64,000 nt of DNA from CAZEWZ01 sp964516765 (GCA_964516765.1 CAZEWZ010000004.1:1-64000); one strand, 5' to 3'; positions 26,319 to 36,052 are shown, counted from the first letter of the stretch. Notes: generated by a model not told the origin, from the sequence alone. Translations and numbers: made by a program.

Positions 26319-26361
26319 GACATTTTTGTATTTCTTATTCTACTTGTTTGCTCTCGACTTC

Positions 26362-26778
26362 TTATTTAGATTGAAAGGCTAGGGCATAAAACTTCATCTG
26401 CTTGATCATAGACACCAAACCATTTGATCGGGTCATAGACAAATGTTCTTTTAAGCCAATGGCATCAATAAAGTACATATCGTTTTCTAAAATATCTTTA
26501 CTGGTCTGCCCACTCAGAACCCGAATCAATAGCGCTGCAATTCCTTTGGTGATAATAGCGTCGCTATCGGCCTTAAAAACGATCTTATCTTGGGGTTGGG
26601 AGGCGTGGAGCCAAACTTTGGACTGACATCCATTAATTAGATTCTCATCTTGACGCTTTTCCTCTGCAATCATGGGGATTTCCTTGCTCAATTCGATAAG
26701 GTAATCGTATTTCTGCATCCAGTCGTCGAACATGGCAAACTCCTCTATAATTTCTTCTTGTATCTCCTTAATGCTCAT
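26362..26778 (-). CDS. sufE: Cysteine desulfuration protein SufE
   Basis: This 138-residue protein accepts persulfide sulfur from SufS and passes it to the SufBCD scaffold. It carries LINGCQSKVWL with the sulfur-accepting Cys (about residue 50), preceded by DWMQKYDYLIELSKEIP and followed by DAIITKGIAALLIRVLSGQT, as in SufE of other bacteria. Its ATG follows the sufS stop directly, so SufS and SufE, which work as a pair, are made together. Confidence 0.95.
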   Translation of the reverse strand: MSIKEIQEEIIEEFAMFDDWMQKYDYLIELSKEIPMIAEEKRQDENLINGCQSKVWLHASQPQDKIVFKADSDAIITKGIAALLIRVLSGQTSKDILENDMYFIDAIGLKEHLSMTRSNGLVSMIKQMKFYALAFQSK

Positions 26779-27999
26779 TTATCTAAACAATTGTTTGACT
26801 TTTTCTATTCCTTGAATAAACGCATCGATTTCTTCTTCTGTATTGTATACCGCAAAAGAGGCACGAACGGTTCCTGGGATCTCAAAACGATCCATAATAG
26901 GCTGCGCACAATGATGTCCTGTTCTAACGGCAATACCCAATTTATCTAGTACAGAACCTACATCAGAAGGATGAATGCCATCAATAAGAAAAGAAATTAC
27001 GGCAGCTTTTTTCGGAGCTTCACCCACAAATCGGATACCGCCAACTTCTTTTAATTTTTTTGTTGCATAAGCCAAGAGCTCTGATTCTCGCTGCTCAATC
27101 TCTTCCATGCCGACTTCCTCCATAAATTCAATGGCAGCTAAAAGCCCCACTCCACCGGCAATATTTGGAGTTCCAGCTTCAAACTTATATGGCAAATCGT
27201 TGAAGGTGGTTCCAGAAAATGATACTTCTTTGATCATCTCGCCGCCACTTTGGTAAGGGGGCATTTGTTCTAAAAGTGCTTTTTTTCCGTACAAGACTCC
27301 AATTCCAGTAGGGCCATAAATTTTATGGGCAGAAAAACAAAAGAAATCACAGTCTAGGGCTTGCATATCTACAGACATATGCGGTACCGATTGGGCCCCG
27401 TCTAATAGAACTAAGGCTCCCTTTTCCTTGGCCAAAGAAATCATCTCTTCCACAGGATTGAGAGTTCCCAAGGCATTAGAAATATGACTCAGGGCCAAAA
27501 GTTTTGTCTTTTTGCTTAGTACATTCTTAAAAACCTGCATATCAAGTTCTCCTGAATCTAAAACTGGAATAACTTTTATATGGGCTCCCGTTTGCTCTGC
27601 AGCGATTTGCCATGGCACAATATTGGCGTGATGTTCTAAGCCAGAAACTAGTATTTCGTCTCCGGGCTTAAATAGGAAATGAGACAAACAAGAGGCGACC
27701 AAGTTAATAGATTCAGTACTTCCTTTGGTTAAAATGATTTCTTCTCTGCTTTTAGCTCGAATAAATCGCCTGACTGCCTCGCGGGCTTTTTCATATTTCT
27801 CAGTGGCTTTGTTGCTCAAATAATGCGCGCCACGATGAATATTACTGTTCTCATTGAGGTAATATGCAGAAATAGCATCGATGACCTTCTTAGGCTTTTG
27901 ACTAGTAGCTGCATTGTCAAAATAAATCAAAGGACGGCCGTATACTTTCTGTTGAAGTATGGGAAATTGATCTCTTATATTAACAGTGTTTCCTGACAT
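26779..27999 (-). CDS. sufS: Cysteine desulfurase SufS
   Basis: This 406-residue PLP enzyme removes sulfur from cysteine for cluster assembly. The PLP lysine is K226 in CFSAHKIYGPTGIGVLYG, and the persulfide-carrying cysteine is C364 in RTGHHCAQP; both are in the normal place. YFDNAATSQKP (26-36), LTKGSTESINLVA and LEHHANIVPW, with the His stacking on PLP, are also present. The short form of the Cys loop marks it as group II (SufS/CsdA), not IscS. The start shares one base with the sufD stop and its stop abuts sufE. Confidence 0.96.
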   Translation of the reverse strand: MSGNTVNIRDQFPILQQKVYGRPLIYFDNAATSQKPKKVIDAISAYYLNENSNIHRGAHYLSNKATEKYEKAREAVRRFIRAKSREEIILTKGSTESINLVASCLSHFLFKPGDEILVSGLEHHANIVPWQIAAEQTGAHIKVIPVLDSGELDMQVFKNVLSKKTKLLALSHISNALGTLNPVEEMISLAKEKGALVLLDGAQSVPHMSVDMQALDCDFFCFSAHKIYGPTGIGVLYGKKALLEQMPPYQSGGEMIKEVSFSGTTFNDLPYKFEAGTPNIAGGVGLLAAIEFMEEVGMEEIEQRESELLAYATKKLKEVGGIRFVGEAPKKAAVISFLIDGIHPSDVGSVLDKLGIAVRTGHHCAQPIMDRFEIPGTVRASFAVYNTEEEIDAFIQGIEKVKQLFR

Positions 28000-29327
28000 T
28001 AAAGTTGTACTTCGTTGAGTTCTAGATCTACTTTTAACTCTTTAGCAACCATATTTATAAGTTGAGCTTTTAGTTGCGGTACCGTGATGTTTTTTAGCGT
28101 ATCGCCTGCAAAGGCAAACATTAAAAAAGCCTTCGCTTCTTTGAAGGGGATGCCACGAGATTGCATATAAAAAAGTGCTTCCTCGTCTAACTGTCCAACT
28201 GTACATCCATGAGAACAAGCCACATCGTCTGCAAATATCTCCAACTGCGGTTTGGTATCTATACTCGAGAAATCGCTCAGCAAAAGATTATTATTTTGTT
28301 GAAAAGCATTGGTCTTTTGTGCGTTTTTTCGAACCATAACTTTCCCATTGAACACCCCCTTGGACATCTCGTCGTAGATGCCTTTATACAATTGATTGGA
28401 CTGGCAATTAGGCAGGGCATGATCTACAAAGGTATGATGATCCACCAGACTCTTTCCTTTAAGCAAGGTAATGGCATCCATATGGGCCTCTGCATGGGGT
28501 CCAGTAAATTCAAAGTGCAAATTATTTCGGACTAATTCTCCACTAAATGCAAAAGTATCTACTAGGGCGAAGCTCTTCTCACCTTGCTTGACAAAGGTAG
28601 AGTCAATTAGAGTGGAGGTATCTAAATCGTTCTGCACTTTAAAATGTTTGAAATGCGCGTGTGCTCCTATAGAAGATTCTGTAACCGAATTAGAAAACAT
28701 GTGTCCCTGATCAAGGGCCTGGTGGCGTTCTATAATTTGAACTTCCGCTCGATCTTCGGCCACAAACAAATTTCTTGTTTGAATCATTCTAGACTTATTT
28801 TCGTTGGTGTTGACAAACAAGATTTGAACCAACTTATCTATTTTGGCTCCTTTATTAACAAAGATAAAGGCTCCATCCTGAGCTAATGCAGTATTTAGTG
28901 CAACCAAACTTTGCGCTTGGTCGGCAAGTTTTCCATAATGCGCGGCAAAAACTTCGGGCATTTCTTTTCTTCCTTGGCTTAAACTTCCAACAAAAAAATT
29001 TTCTTGAACCACTGTTTTCGATAAGGCTGCATCAAATACTCCATTGACGAAAACCAATTGATATGCATCTATATCCGCGCACAAAAAAGGAGCAATGTCA
29101 TGAGGGAGTAGCGCAGAACTTTCTTCGGAAACAAAGTCAAAATCGCGCTTAATAATCCTATTTAAAGAGGTGTATTTCCACTCTTCGTCTTTGTTTGTAG
29201 GAAAGCCTTGGCTTTGAAAAAAATCAAAGGACCTTGATCTAAGCTCACGCGAGGTCTGGGACTCGGAGCGGTTTAATTGGGCGCAGAGGGCTTCAAAAGA
29301 TTGGGACAATTTGTCTTGTAGTTTCAA
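27999..29327 (-). CDS. sufD: SufD scaffold subunit
   Basis: This 442-residue protein joins SufB and SufC in the scaffold on which iron-sulfur clusters form. NKDEEWKYTSLNRI near residue 50, the right-handed beta-helix region and the C-terminal EIFADDVACSHGCTVGQLD with EALFYMQSRGIP are typical of SufD. No ATG exists near the N-terminus. The frame is open to TTG 29366, which would overlap sufC by 28 bases; I place the start at TTG 29327 because LKLQDKLSQSFEAL aligns with the usual SufD N-terminus and it lies 11 bases after the sufC stop. Confidence 0.92.
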   Translation of the reverse strand: MKLQDKLSQSFEALCAQLNRSESQTSRELRSRSFDFFQSQGFPTNKDEEWKYTSLNRIIKRDFDFVSEESSALLPHDIAPFLCADIDAYQLVFVNGVFDAALSKTVVQENFFVGSLSQGRKEMPEVFAAHYGKLADQAQSLVALNTALAQDGAFIFVNKGAKIDKLVQILFVNTNENKSRMIQTRNLFVAEDRAEVQIIERHQALDQGHMFSNSVTESSIGAHAHFKHFKVQNDLDTSTLIDSTFVKQGEKSFALVDTFAFSGELVRNNLHFEFTGPHAEAHMDAITLLKGKSLVDHHTFVDHALPNCQSNQLYKGIYDEMSKGVFNGKVMVRKNAQKTNAFQQNNNLLLSDFSSIDTKPQLEIFADDVACSHGCTVGQLDEEALFYMQSRGIPFKEAKAFLMFAFAGDTLKNITVPQLKAQLINMVAKELKVDLELNEVQL

Positions 29328-29338
29328 TGTCTTTAGTT

Positions 29339-30091
29339 TTAAGCTTCTTGCTCTTTTTTTATCCAATCATAGCCTTCATCTTCTAAACGTAGGGCTAAAT
29401 TTTTGTCTCCCGTCTTTACGATTTTTCCATCGAAAAGGACATGCACAAAATCGGGGATAATATGGTCTAATAGCCTCTGGTAATGAGTAATTATCATAAT
29501 CGAATTGTGTTCATTTTTTAATTTGTTCACTCCATTTGCCACAATGCGAAGTGCATCGATATCAAGTCCTGAATCTGTTTCATCAAGAATGGATAGCATG
29601 GGATCCAGCATAGCCATTTGAAAAATCTCGTTTCTCTTTTTCTCTCCCCCAGAGAAACCTTCGTTTATAGCACGCGACATAAAGGCTTTGTCCATCTCTA
29701 GCAACTGCTGTTTCTCTCTCATTCTATTGAGCAAATCTTTGGCAGGCATAGATTCTAATCCCTTTGCTTTTCGGCTCTCATTGATCGCTGTTTTGATAAA
29801 GTTTGTCACAGAAACACCGGGGATTTCAACGGGATACTGAAAAGATAAGAAAATCCCTAAGTGGGCGCGATCCTCTGGAGCTAATTCCATGATGTCTTTG
29901 CCATCAAATTCAATCGATCCTCCCGTTACTTCATATTCCTCTCTTCCAGCAATCACTGCAGATAAAGTACTTTTACCAGCCCCATTGGGACCCATGATAG
30001 CGTGAACTTCGCCCTTGTTCATTTCTAGGTCAAGACCCTTTATAATCTCTTTTCCATCTATTTCAACTCTTAAGTCTTTTATCTTCAACAT
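29339..30091 (-). CDS. sufC: SufC ATPase of the SUF scaffold
   Basis: This 250-residue protein is the ABC-type ATPase that drives shape changes of SufBCD. Walker A is MGPNGAGKSTLS, the signature is GFSGGEKKRNE, and Walker B is LSILDETDSGLDIDALR; the SDSGLD variant after Walker B distinguishes SufC from transporter ATPases. ITHYQRLLDHI provides the switch His. There are no membrane partners, as expected. It starts 17 bases after the sufB stop. Confidence 0.97.
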   Translation of the reverse strand: MLKIKDLRVEIDGKEIIKGLDLEMNKGEVHAIMGPNGAGKSTLSAVIAGREEYEVTGGSIEFDGKDIMELAPEDRAHLGIFLSFQYPVEIPGVSVTNFIKTAINESRKAKGLESMPAKDLLNRMREKQQLLEMDKAFMSRAINEGFSGGEKKRNEIFQMAMLDPMLSILDETDSGLDIDALRIVANGVNKLKNEHNSIMIITHYQRLLDHIIPDFVHVLFDGKIVKTGDKNLALRLEDEGYDWIKKEQEA

Positions 30092-30108
30092 TTTTTAAAT
30101 CTTTAGAA

Positions 30109-31551
30109 TTAACCTACACTTCCTTCCAAGGAAATTGAAAGTAATTTTTGTGCTTCTACGGCAAACTCCATAGGGAGTTGATTAAGTACATCTTTGCAAT
30201 ATCCATTGACAATCAGTCCGATCGCTTCATCCGTTCCGATTCCTCTTTGATTGCAGTAGAAGAGTTGGTCCTCGCCTATCTTTGAGGTAGTAGCCTCATG
30301 CTCTATTCGGGCCGATTTATTTTTTACTTCTATGTATGGAAATGTGTGGGATCCGCATTGATCTCCCATCAAAAGAGAATCGCATTGAGAAAAGTTACGC
30401 GCATTTTCTGCACCCTTCATGATCTTGACCAATCCGCGGTAATTCCCGTTGCTTTTTCCCGCAGAAATTCCTTTGGAGATGATTGTACTTTTTGTGTTTT
30501 TTCCGATATGGATCATCTTGGTTCCTGTATCGGCTTGCTGGTAATTATTAGTCACCGCAACCGAAAAAAATTCGCCAACTGAGTGGTCTCCCTTTAAAAT
30601 ACAAGAAGGATACTTCCAGGTCACTGCAGAACCAGTTTCTACTTGTGTCCATGATATTTTTGCTCTTTTGTGACAGACGCCTCGCTTGGTGACAAAATTA
30701 AAGACTCCACCCACACCTTGTTTGTTCCCTGGGTACCAATTTTGAACCGTGGAATATTTGATTTCTGCATGATTTAATGCGACCAACTCGACCACTGCGG
30801 CATGAAGCTGGTTTTCGTCTCGAGAAGGAGCTGTACACCCCTCTAAATAAGATACATAAGAAGTCTCGTCTGCAATCAATAGAGTTCGCTCGAACTGCCC
30901 TGTTCCGGCTTCATTGATCCGAAAGTAGGTAGACAATTCCATTGGACATCTAGTTCCTTTGGGAATGTAGCAAAATGAACCATCGGTAAATACCGCGGAA
31001 TTTAGCGCAGAATAATAATTGTCTGTCACAGGAACTACTGAACCAAGGTATTTCTTAACCAAGTCTGGATGTTCCTGAATGGCTTCAGTGATCGAGCAAA
31101 AAATGATACCTAATTCAGAAAGTTTTTCTTTAAAAGAGGTCGCTACAGACACTGAATCTACTATGATATCCATAGCCACTCCTGTCAATTTTTTCTGCTC
31201 ATTAATCGAAATACCCAACTTCTCAAAAGTCTTGAGTAATTCTGGGTCCACCTCATCGAGGCTATCAAGCATTTTCTTTGGTTTGGGTGCAGAATAGTAA
31301 GAAATGGCTTGTAAATCAGGCTTTGGATAACTGATATTTCCCCAGTCGGGTTCTTTCATCTGCAAAAATTTTCTGTAGGCATCTAATCGCCATTCTAGTA
31401 ACCATTTGGGTTCATTCTTCTTAGATGATATAACACGAATTACGTCTTCGCTCAACCCCTTAGTGATCGTGTCGGAATCGATGTCGGTAACAAAGCCATA
31501 CTTATACTCTGCACTGGTTACTTCTTCTAATATTTTGTCTTCTTCCGTCAA
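30109..31551 (-). CDS. sufB: SufB scaffold subunit
   Basis: This 480-residue protein is the core scaffold for new iron-sulfur clusters. [20 protein letters not shown] at the N-terminus, [40 protein letters not shown] with the conserved Cys, and [19 protein letters not shown] at the end are all characteristic. The start is TTG 31551 (TTG ACG GAA GAA); there is no ATG upstream of the conserved N-terminus. It lies 29 bases after the sufA-like gene and is the second gene of the operon. Confidence 0.96.
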   Translation of the reverse strand: MTEEDKILEEVTSAEYKYGFVTDIDSDTITKGLSEDVIRVISSKKNEPKWLLEWRLDAYRKFLQMKEPDWGNISYPKPDLQAISYYSAPKPKKMLDSLDEVDPELLKTFEKLGISINEQKKLTGVAMDIIVDSVSVATSFKEKLSELGIIFCSITEAIQEHPDLVKKYLGSVVPVTDNYYSALNSAVFTDGSFCYIPKGTRCPMELSTYFRINEAGTGQFERTLLIADETSYVSYLEGCTAPSRDENQLHAAVVELVALNHAEIKYSTVQNWYPGNKQGVGGVFNFVTKRGVCHKRAKISWTQVETGSAVTWKYPSCILKGDHSVGEFFSVAVTNNYQQADTGTKMIHIGKNTKSTIISKGISAGKSNGNYRGLVKIMKGAENARNFSQCDSLLMGDQCGSHTFPYIEVKNKSARIEHEATTSKIGEDQLFYCNQRGIGTDEAIGLIVNGYCKDVLNQLPMEFAVEAQKLLSISLEGSVG

Positions 31552-31580
31552 TGCTTTTTCAATTTATGTTAAAAACAATA

Positions 31581-31907
31581 TTATACTGCAAAACTTTCTC
31601 CGCAACCGCATGTTCTTGTGGCGTTGGGATTATTAAAGGTAAAGCCTTTTCCATTTAGTCCGCCGGAAAAATCCAAGACGGTTCCTGCCAAATATAAGAG
31701 ACTCTTTTTATCTATAAGTATTCGGATGTCATTGTCTTCAATCAATTTGTCTTCTTCGGTTCGCTCTGCTGTAAAATCAAGCTTGTAAGAGAGTCCTGAA
31801 CAACCACCACTAGAAACACCTACTTTAACGTAAGCATGTCTATCTAAACCTTCATCCTCTAACAGAGAGAAAATTTTTTTTCTTGCTGTTTCCGTAACAC
31901 TAACCAT
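31581..31907 (-). CDS. A-type iron-sulfur carrier (SufA/IscA/ErpA family)
   Basis: This 108-residue protein carries assembled clusters to targets. The three cluster cysteines are present: one in SSGGCSGLSYKL (Cys about 35) and two in the C-terminal CGCGESF. LLYLAGTVLDFSGGLNGKGF is the family's middle motif. It is the first gene of the SUF operon, with a TAnnTTTG promoter box about 55 bases upstream. The order A-B-C-D-S-E-DUF59-DUF2480 is standard for Bacteroidota. Confidence 0.93.
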   Translation of the reverse strand: MVSVTETARKKIFSLLEDEGLDRHAYVKVGVSSGGCSGLSYKLDFTAERTEEDKLIEDNDIRILIDKKSLLYLAGTVLDFSGGLNGKGFTFNNPNATRTCGCGESFAV

Positions 31908-31962
31908 TTTTTTAGTGAATTTTTGTGGTTTATGATATAATCCGTCTCATTTTAATGATTTG

Positions 31963-31970
31963 CAAAGATA
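31963..31970 (-). promoter_or_regulatory. Putative -7 box (TATCTTTG) of the SUF operon
   Basis: The minus strand reads TATCTTTG, an exact TAnnTTTG match, 55 bases before the first SUF gene. The resulting leader of about 50 bases has no obvious regulator site that I can identify, and no clear -33 TTTG is seen at the correct spacing. Confidence 0.45.
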
Positions 31971-32027
31971 CAAAATATATCTCTTTTTGTATTTAAATTT
32001 ATACACAACAAATCAGTCAAAAAAATG

Positions 32028-32035
32028 TAATTTTG
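32028..32035 (+). promoter_or_regulatory. Putative -7 box (TAATTTTG) four bases before the thiL start
   Basis: TAATTTTG matches TAnnTTTG exactly and ends only 4 bases before the thiL ATG at 32040. The thiL N-terminus cannot be shortened without losing conserved sequence, so a transcript from this box would be leaderless or nearly so. Confidence 0.45.
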
Positions 32036-32039
32036 CCCT

Positions 32040-33104
32040 ATGAGTTTATTTGAAAACAAAGACCAGAAGTTTACACCCATTTCAAATTTAGGGGAATTTG
32101 GTTTGATTGAGCAAATCACTAAAGACATAAAGACCTACCATGACTCGACTTTAAAAGGAGTTGGAGACGATGCGGCAGTCATCGATTTGGGAGAAATTTG
32201 TCAACTTATTTCGACAGATTTACTGGTCGAGGGGGTTCATTTTGATTTGGCATATGCCCCACTGAAGCACCTAGGCTACAAGGCTGTAGTCGTAAACCTA
32301 TCTGACATATGCGCCATGAATGCCCTACCAACACAAATCACAGTTTCGCTTGCGCTTTCAAATCGATTTCCAATAGAAGCAATAGAGGAATTGTACGCAG
32401 GAATAAAGCTTGCCTGTGAAAGGTATCAGGTAGATCTTATTGGTGGGGATACCACTAGTTCATTGTCTGGCCTTATGATAAGTATCACTGCTATAGGTTC
32501 AGCAAAAAAAGAAGAGCTTGTTTATCGCTCTGGGGCACAAGAAAAAGATTTAATTGTGGCTTCAGGGGATCTTGGAGGGGCCTACCTTGGTCTGCAAATT
32601 TTAGAAAGAGAAAAAGCAGTCTTTGTTGAAAACAAGAACATGCAGCCCGATTTGCATGGATCTGAATACGTACTAGAACGACAACTAAAACCCGAAGCCA
32701 GGGTTGATTTGGTTAAAATAATGAAAAAAATGGGCTTAACTCCCACCTCAATGATTGACATTTCAGATGGATTATCTTCCGAATTAATGCATCTGGCAAA
32801 AGCTTCTAGTTTGGGTCTGCGAGTTTATGAAGAAAAAATACCTGTAGACCCCAGTGTGATGACATTGGCAGAAGAATTTAATTTAAATGGTGTCACGTGC
32901 GCAATGAATGGAGGAGAAGACTACGAACTCTTGTTTACGGTATCCCAAAAAGACTATGAACTAATAAAAGGCAATCCACATATGACGGTGATTGGATATA
33001 TGATGGACCAGGCCTCGGGAACAAATTTTGTAACTCACGATGGAAAAATGATACCTTTGACTGCACAAGGATGGAATGCGCACTCAGAAAAAAAGGCTTC
33101 TTAA
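32040..33104 (+). CDS. thiL: Thiamine-monophosphate kinase
   Basis: This 354-residue ATP-dependent kinase makes thiamine diphosphate, the last step of the cofactor pathway. The N-terminal GEFGLIEQIT, the metal site GVGDDAAVI and STDLLVEGVHFD, then GYKAVVVNLSDICAMNA and DLIGGDTTSS are the ordered AIRS/ThiL family motifs; MIDISDGLSSELMHLA and NGGEDYELLFT complete the second half. Length is normal. It stands alone, divergent from the SUF operon. Its last four bases overlap the end of the convergent hydrolase gene. Confidence 0.95.
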   Translation: MSLFENKDQKFTPISNLGEFGLIEQITKDIKTYHDSTLKGVGDDAAVIDLGEICQLISTDLLVEGVHFDLAYAPLKHLGYKAVVVNLSDICAMNALPTQITVSLALSNRFPIEAIEELYAGIKLACERYQVDLIGGDTTSSLSGLMISITAIGSAKKEELVYRSGAQEKDLIVASGDLGGAYLGLQILEREKAVFVENKNMQPDLHGSEYVLERQLKPEARVDLVKIMKKMGLTPTSMIDISDGLSSELMHLAKASSLGLRVYEEKIPVDPSVMTLAEEFNLNGVTCAMNGGEDYELLFTVSQKDYELIKGNPHMTVIGYMMDQASGTNFVTHDGKMIPLTAQGWNAHSEKKAS

Positions 33105-33886
33105 ATCCGTAATACATCACTAAGAACTCTCTGTACTTCTTCTGCTTGCTCTAAATGACTCATATGACCTGCATTTCGAATCGGAATAAAAAGAGCTAAA
33201 TGATCCTTGGCTTCTATTTTCAGTGAATCAAAATCCAATAAGGTATCTAAAATTCCTGCGACATAGGTTTTCTTGCACGATGCATTTCTGAGGCATTTAC
33301 TTTGGTCTTTTCGATGTTTCATTCCCTCGATGGTGGAGACCAAATCTTTTCTTGAAAGTATTTTAGCTTGCTCAATCATTACCTCTATTTCTTTGCTCAG
33401 GGAAGGGTGAAACGTCTTGTCAAATAAAGCCAGTATAGCTGTCCTAAAATATAAATTTGGCTTGGCTAGCAGGCTTTTGATCGCTCTCGCTCTATTTTGC
33501 TTATTCTTGGTGGTATCTGGGAAAGCGGTGGAATGAAAAAGACAAAGATGTCGTATCTGAAAAGGATATTTTTCCAATAAAGACAAAGCCACATAGCCTC
33601 CCATGGAGTGTCCGATGCATTGAAAGTTAGATATATGAATTTGTTCCATGAGGCGCATCAAAACCTCTGAAAAAGCGTCCATAGAGTGATCTTCTGCCAA
33701 AGCTTCTGATTGACCAAATCCGGGAAAGTCTATGCGAATCACCTTATATTTAACACCCAAAACTTTGGTAAAGCTATCCCACATGGTTAAATTCTCTAAA
33801 AATCCGTGCAAAAGAACCACTGAAGGTCCTTGGCCATCTATCTGGTAGTGAATATTCGATCCTTTATAAGAAAAAAAATCATCCAT
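33101..33886 (-). CDS. Alpha/beta hydrolase
   Basis: This 261-residue soluble protein has the alpha/beta hydrolase fold: oxyanion loop VVLLHGFLENLTMW, FPGFGQSEAL, nucleophile elbow GHSMGGYVAL with Ser about 98, and a C-terminal His in RNAGHMSHLEQ. The acid residue is probably the Asp of GILDTLLDFD. Substrate is not predictable; the family includes esterases, lipases and C-C hydrolases. Its ATG overlaps the stop of the aminopeptidase P gene upstream by one base, so the two are translated from one message. Confidence 0.88.
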   Translation of the reverse strand: MDDFFSYKGSNIHYQIDGQGPSVVLLHGFLENLTMWDSFTKVLGVKYKVIRIDFPGFGQSEALAEDHSMDAFSEVLMRLMEQIHISNFQCIGHSMGGYVALSLLEKYPFQIRHLCLFHSTAFPDTTKNKQNRARAIKSLLAKPNLYFRTAILALFDKTFHPSLSKEIEVMIEQAKILSRKDLVSTIEGMKHRKDQSKCLRNASCKKTYVAGILDTLLDFDSLKIEAKDHLALFIPIRNAGHMSHLEQAEEVQRVLSDVLRI

Positions 33887-35175
33887 TATCTAGCCATCAA
33901 TGCTTCAATTTCGTCTGTCTCCACAGGAATGTTGGCCATCAAATCAATAGGACCTTCATCTGTGACTAAAATGTCATTTTCTAAACGAATCCCTAAATTT
34001 TCGTCGGGAATATATATTCCTGGCTCACAGGTAAAAACCATTCCTGACTCCATGGGGACTTCCCAAGAGCCAACATCATGTACATCCAAGCCCAAATAAT
34101 GTGATGTCCCGTGCATAAAGTATTTTTTATAGGCAGGAGCATCGTCAGATTGAGCATCGACATCTTGTTGGGAAATTAAGCCAAGACCTATCAATTCTTT
34201 TTCCATCAGCTTGCCAACCTCTATGTGATATTCTTTGAGAAATGTCCCAGGAACCAGCATTTTTGTGGCTGCCTTCATCACTCTCAGTACGGAATTATAC
34301 ACATCTTTTTGCCTCGGACTAAACTTTCCATTGACAGGAACACAGCGAGTCATATCAGACGCGTAGTTGGCATACTCAGCACCAAAATCCATCAAAATCA
34401 CATCTCCATCTTTACATTCCTTATTATTATCAATATAATGAAGCACACAAGCGCTCGCACCGGATGCCAAAATTGGACTATAGGCAAAACCCCTTGATCT
34501 ATTTTTTATAAACTCATGGATGATTTCCGCCTCGATTTCATACTCCATGACACCTGGTTTAATAGTCTTTAGAATTTTTCGAAAACCAGACTCTGTGAGC
34601 TTACAAGCTTTTTGAATCAACTGAATTTCTGTAGTTTCTTTGATAGCTCTAATCTTGTGCATTATAGGGGCACTCTTTAAAAAGTTTTGCTTGGAATATT
34701 TCTTTCGCATCCATTTCCCAAAACGAGCATCTCTGGTTTCAACTTCTACTTTGGCTCTTAAGTGTTCATTAGTGTTTAAATATATCGAATCCACCTGCTT
34801 CATAAGTTCGTCTAGAACCTCCTCAAACTCTCCAAGCCAATAGATATTTTGGATACCGGAAGTAGCAAAAGCTTTTTCTTTGGTTAATTTTTCTCCTTCC
34901 CAGGTAGCAATCTGTGCATTGGTTTCTTTCAAAAACAAAATCTCTCTCTGCGCGAGATTTTTGGCTTCTGGAAAAAGGAGCAGAATGGATTCTTCTTGGT
35001 CAATTCCTGACAAATGAAACAAATCGTTGTTTTGTCGAAAACCCATCGTCCCGTCAGCATTAGTAGGCATAATATCATTTGAATTGAACAAGGACAAGGA
35101 ATTTGCGCACACCTCTTTACTGTAGCGAGTTCTATTTTTTATAAAGAGATTTGAATCTATTGCTGCGTACTTCAT
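33886..35175 (-). CDS. Aminopeptidase P (Xaa-Pro aminopeptidase, M24B)
   Basis: This 429-residue metallopeptidase removes N-terminal residues before proline. Residues 1-150 form the aminopeptidase P N-terminal domain (NNDLFHLSGIDQEESILLLF), and the rest is the pita-bread catalytic domain. The five metal ligands are visible: the two Asp of LMDFGAEYANYASDMTRC, His of HGTSHYLGLDVHD, Glu of FTCEPGIYIP and Glu of GIRLENDILV. There is no signal peptide, so it acts in the cytoplasm. It heads a two-gene unit with the alpha/beta hydrolase and diverges from sdhC. Confidence 0.94.
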   Translation of the reverse strand: MKYAAIDSNLFIKNRTRYSKEVCANSLSLFNSNDIMPTNADGTMGFRQNNDLFHLSGIDQEESILLLFPEAKNLAQREILFLKETNAQIATWEGEKLTKEKAFATSGIQNIYWLGEFEEVLDELMKQVDSIYLNTNEHLRAKVEVETRDARFGKWMRKKYSKQNFLKSAPIMHKIRAIKETTEIQLIQKACKLTESGFRKILKTIKPGVMEYEIEAEIIHEFIKNRSRGFAYSPILASGASACVLHYIDNNKECKDGDVILMDFGAEYANYASDMTRCVPVNGKFSPRQKDVYNSVLRVMKAATKMLVPGTFLKEYHIEVGKLMEKELIGLGLISQQDVDAQSDDAPAYKKYFMHGTSHYLGLDVHDVGSWEVPMESGMVFTCEPGIYIPDENLGIRLENDILVTDEGPIDLMANIPVETDEIEALMAR

Positions 35176-35205
35176 TAGATTTTATTTTGATTTGGCTCTA
35201 TAGCA

Positions 35206-35213
35206 CAAATATA
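35206..35213 (-). promoter_or_regulatory. Putative -7 box (TATATTTG) of the aminopeptidase P gene
   Basis: The minus strand reads TATATTTG, an exact TAnnTTTG match, 30 bases before the ATG at 35175. Only a TTTC-like trace appears at the -33 position. Confidence 0.5.
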
Positions 35214-35305
35214 AGCTATTCTCTTGTGCGCTCAGAAATAGGTAATAATTTATCTGTTTTAAATGTTTGGCATGTTATTAAGAATCAATATTAATTGCCC
35301 ATAGG

Positions 35306-35337
35306 TTTGTATGCTTATCGTTAGTGTAGTAAATTTG
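35306..35337 (+). promoter_or_regulatory. Full Bacteroidota-type promoter of the sdhCAB operon
   Basis: TTTG at 35306-35309 and TAAATTTG at 35330-35337 are separated by 20 bases, matching both the -33 and the -7 elements recognised by the Bacteroidota primary sigma factor. The box ends 37 bases before the sdhC start. It is the only site in the window where I see both elements correctly spaced. Confidence 0.75.
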
Positions 35338-35374
35338 CAGGTATAAATTAATCATCTTGTTTAAGTGAATCTTC

Positions 35375-36049
35375 ATGAGTAAAAATGCTGGATTATTTTC
35401 ATCATCACTAGGAAAGAAGTATCTCATGTCAGTGACAGGTCTGTTTCTTTGTAGTTTTTTGGTGATACATTTCCTCGGAAATATCGCTTTATTTACCGAT
35501 CCTGTTCAATTTAACGAGTACACGCGCTTCATGTCTTCCAACCCAATAATCAGGGTCATGGAGATTGTTTTAGTTGCAGGTTTTTTGACCCACATCATTG
35601 ATGCAGTTATGCTGACTAGGGCCAACAAAAAAGCTCAGCCGGTAAAATATGTCATGGACAAAAAACAGAGTTCTTGGTATTCTAGAAACATGGGGCTCAC
35701 AGGAACAGTTATCCTTACTTTTCTTATTATTCATTTGCAATCTTTTTGGTACAGATATAAATTTGGATCTCCCGCCTTTTCGTTAGATAGCAATAACGAA
35801 TCTATCAAAGACATGTACACTATGGTGGTCGAAGCATTCAGTCAGTCTTGGTATTCTGCCATTTATGTGATTGCTGTAACCCTTTTAGGCATTCACCTCA
35901 ACCATGGCTTTCAATCGGCCTTTCAATCCATCGGACTAAGGCACAAAAAATATACGCCAACCATTAAGAAATTAGGCACAGCTTTCTCGATTTTTATTAC
36001 GCTTGGATTTATTTCTTTCCCTATTTATTTTTTCATAATTCAACTATAG
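35375..36049 (+). CDS. sdhC: Succinate dehydrogenase cytochrome b subunit
   Basis: This 224-residue integral membrane protein anchors succinate dehydrogenase and passes electrons to menaquinone. It has five hydrophobic helices and the haem-binding histidines expected of the single-subunit, two-haem type B anchor (for example FLVIHFLGNIALF, GFLTHIIDAVML, FLIIHLQSFW, LLGIHLNHGFQSAFQS). Because type B enzymes have one large anchor there is no separate sdhD, and none is found. It begins the operon sdhC-A-B, three bases before sdhA. Confidence 0.93.
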   Translation: MSKNAGLFSSSLGKKYLMSVTGLFLCSFLVIHFLGNIALFTDPVQFNEYTRFMSSNPIIRVMEIVLVAGFLTHIIDAVMLTRANKKAQPVKYVMDKKQSSWYSRNMGLTGTVILTFLIIHLQSFWYRYKFGSPAFSLDSNNESIKDMYTMVVEAFSQSWYSAIYVIAVTLLGIHLNHGFQSAFQSIGLRHKKYTPTIKKLGTAFSIFITLGFISFPIYFFIIQL

Positions 36050-36052
36050 ACC

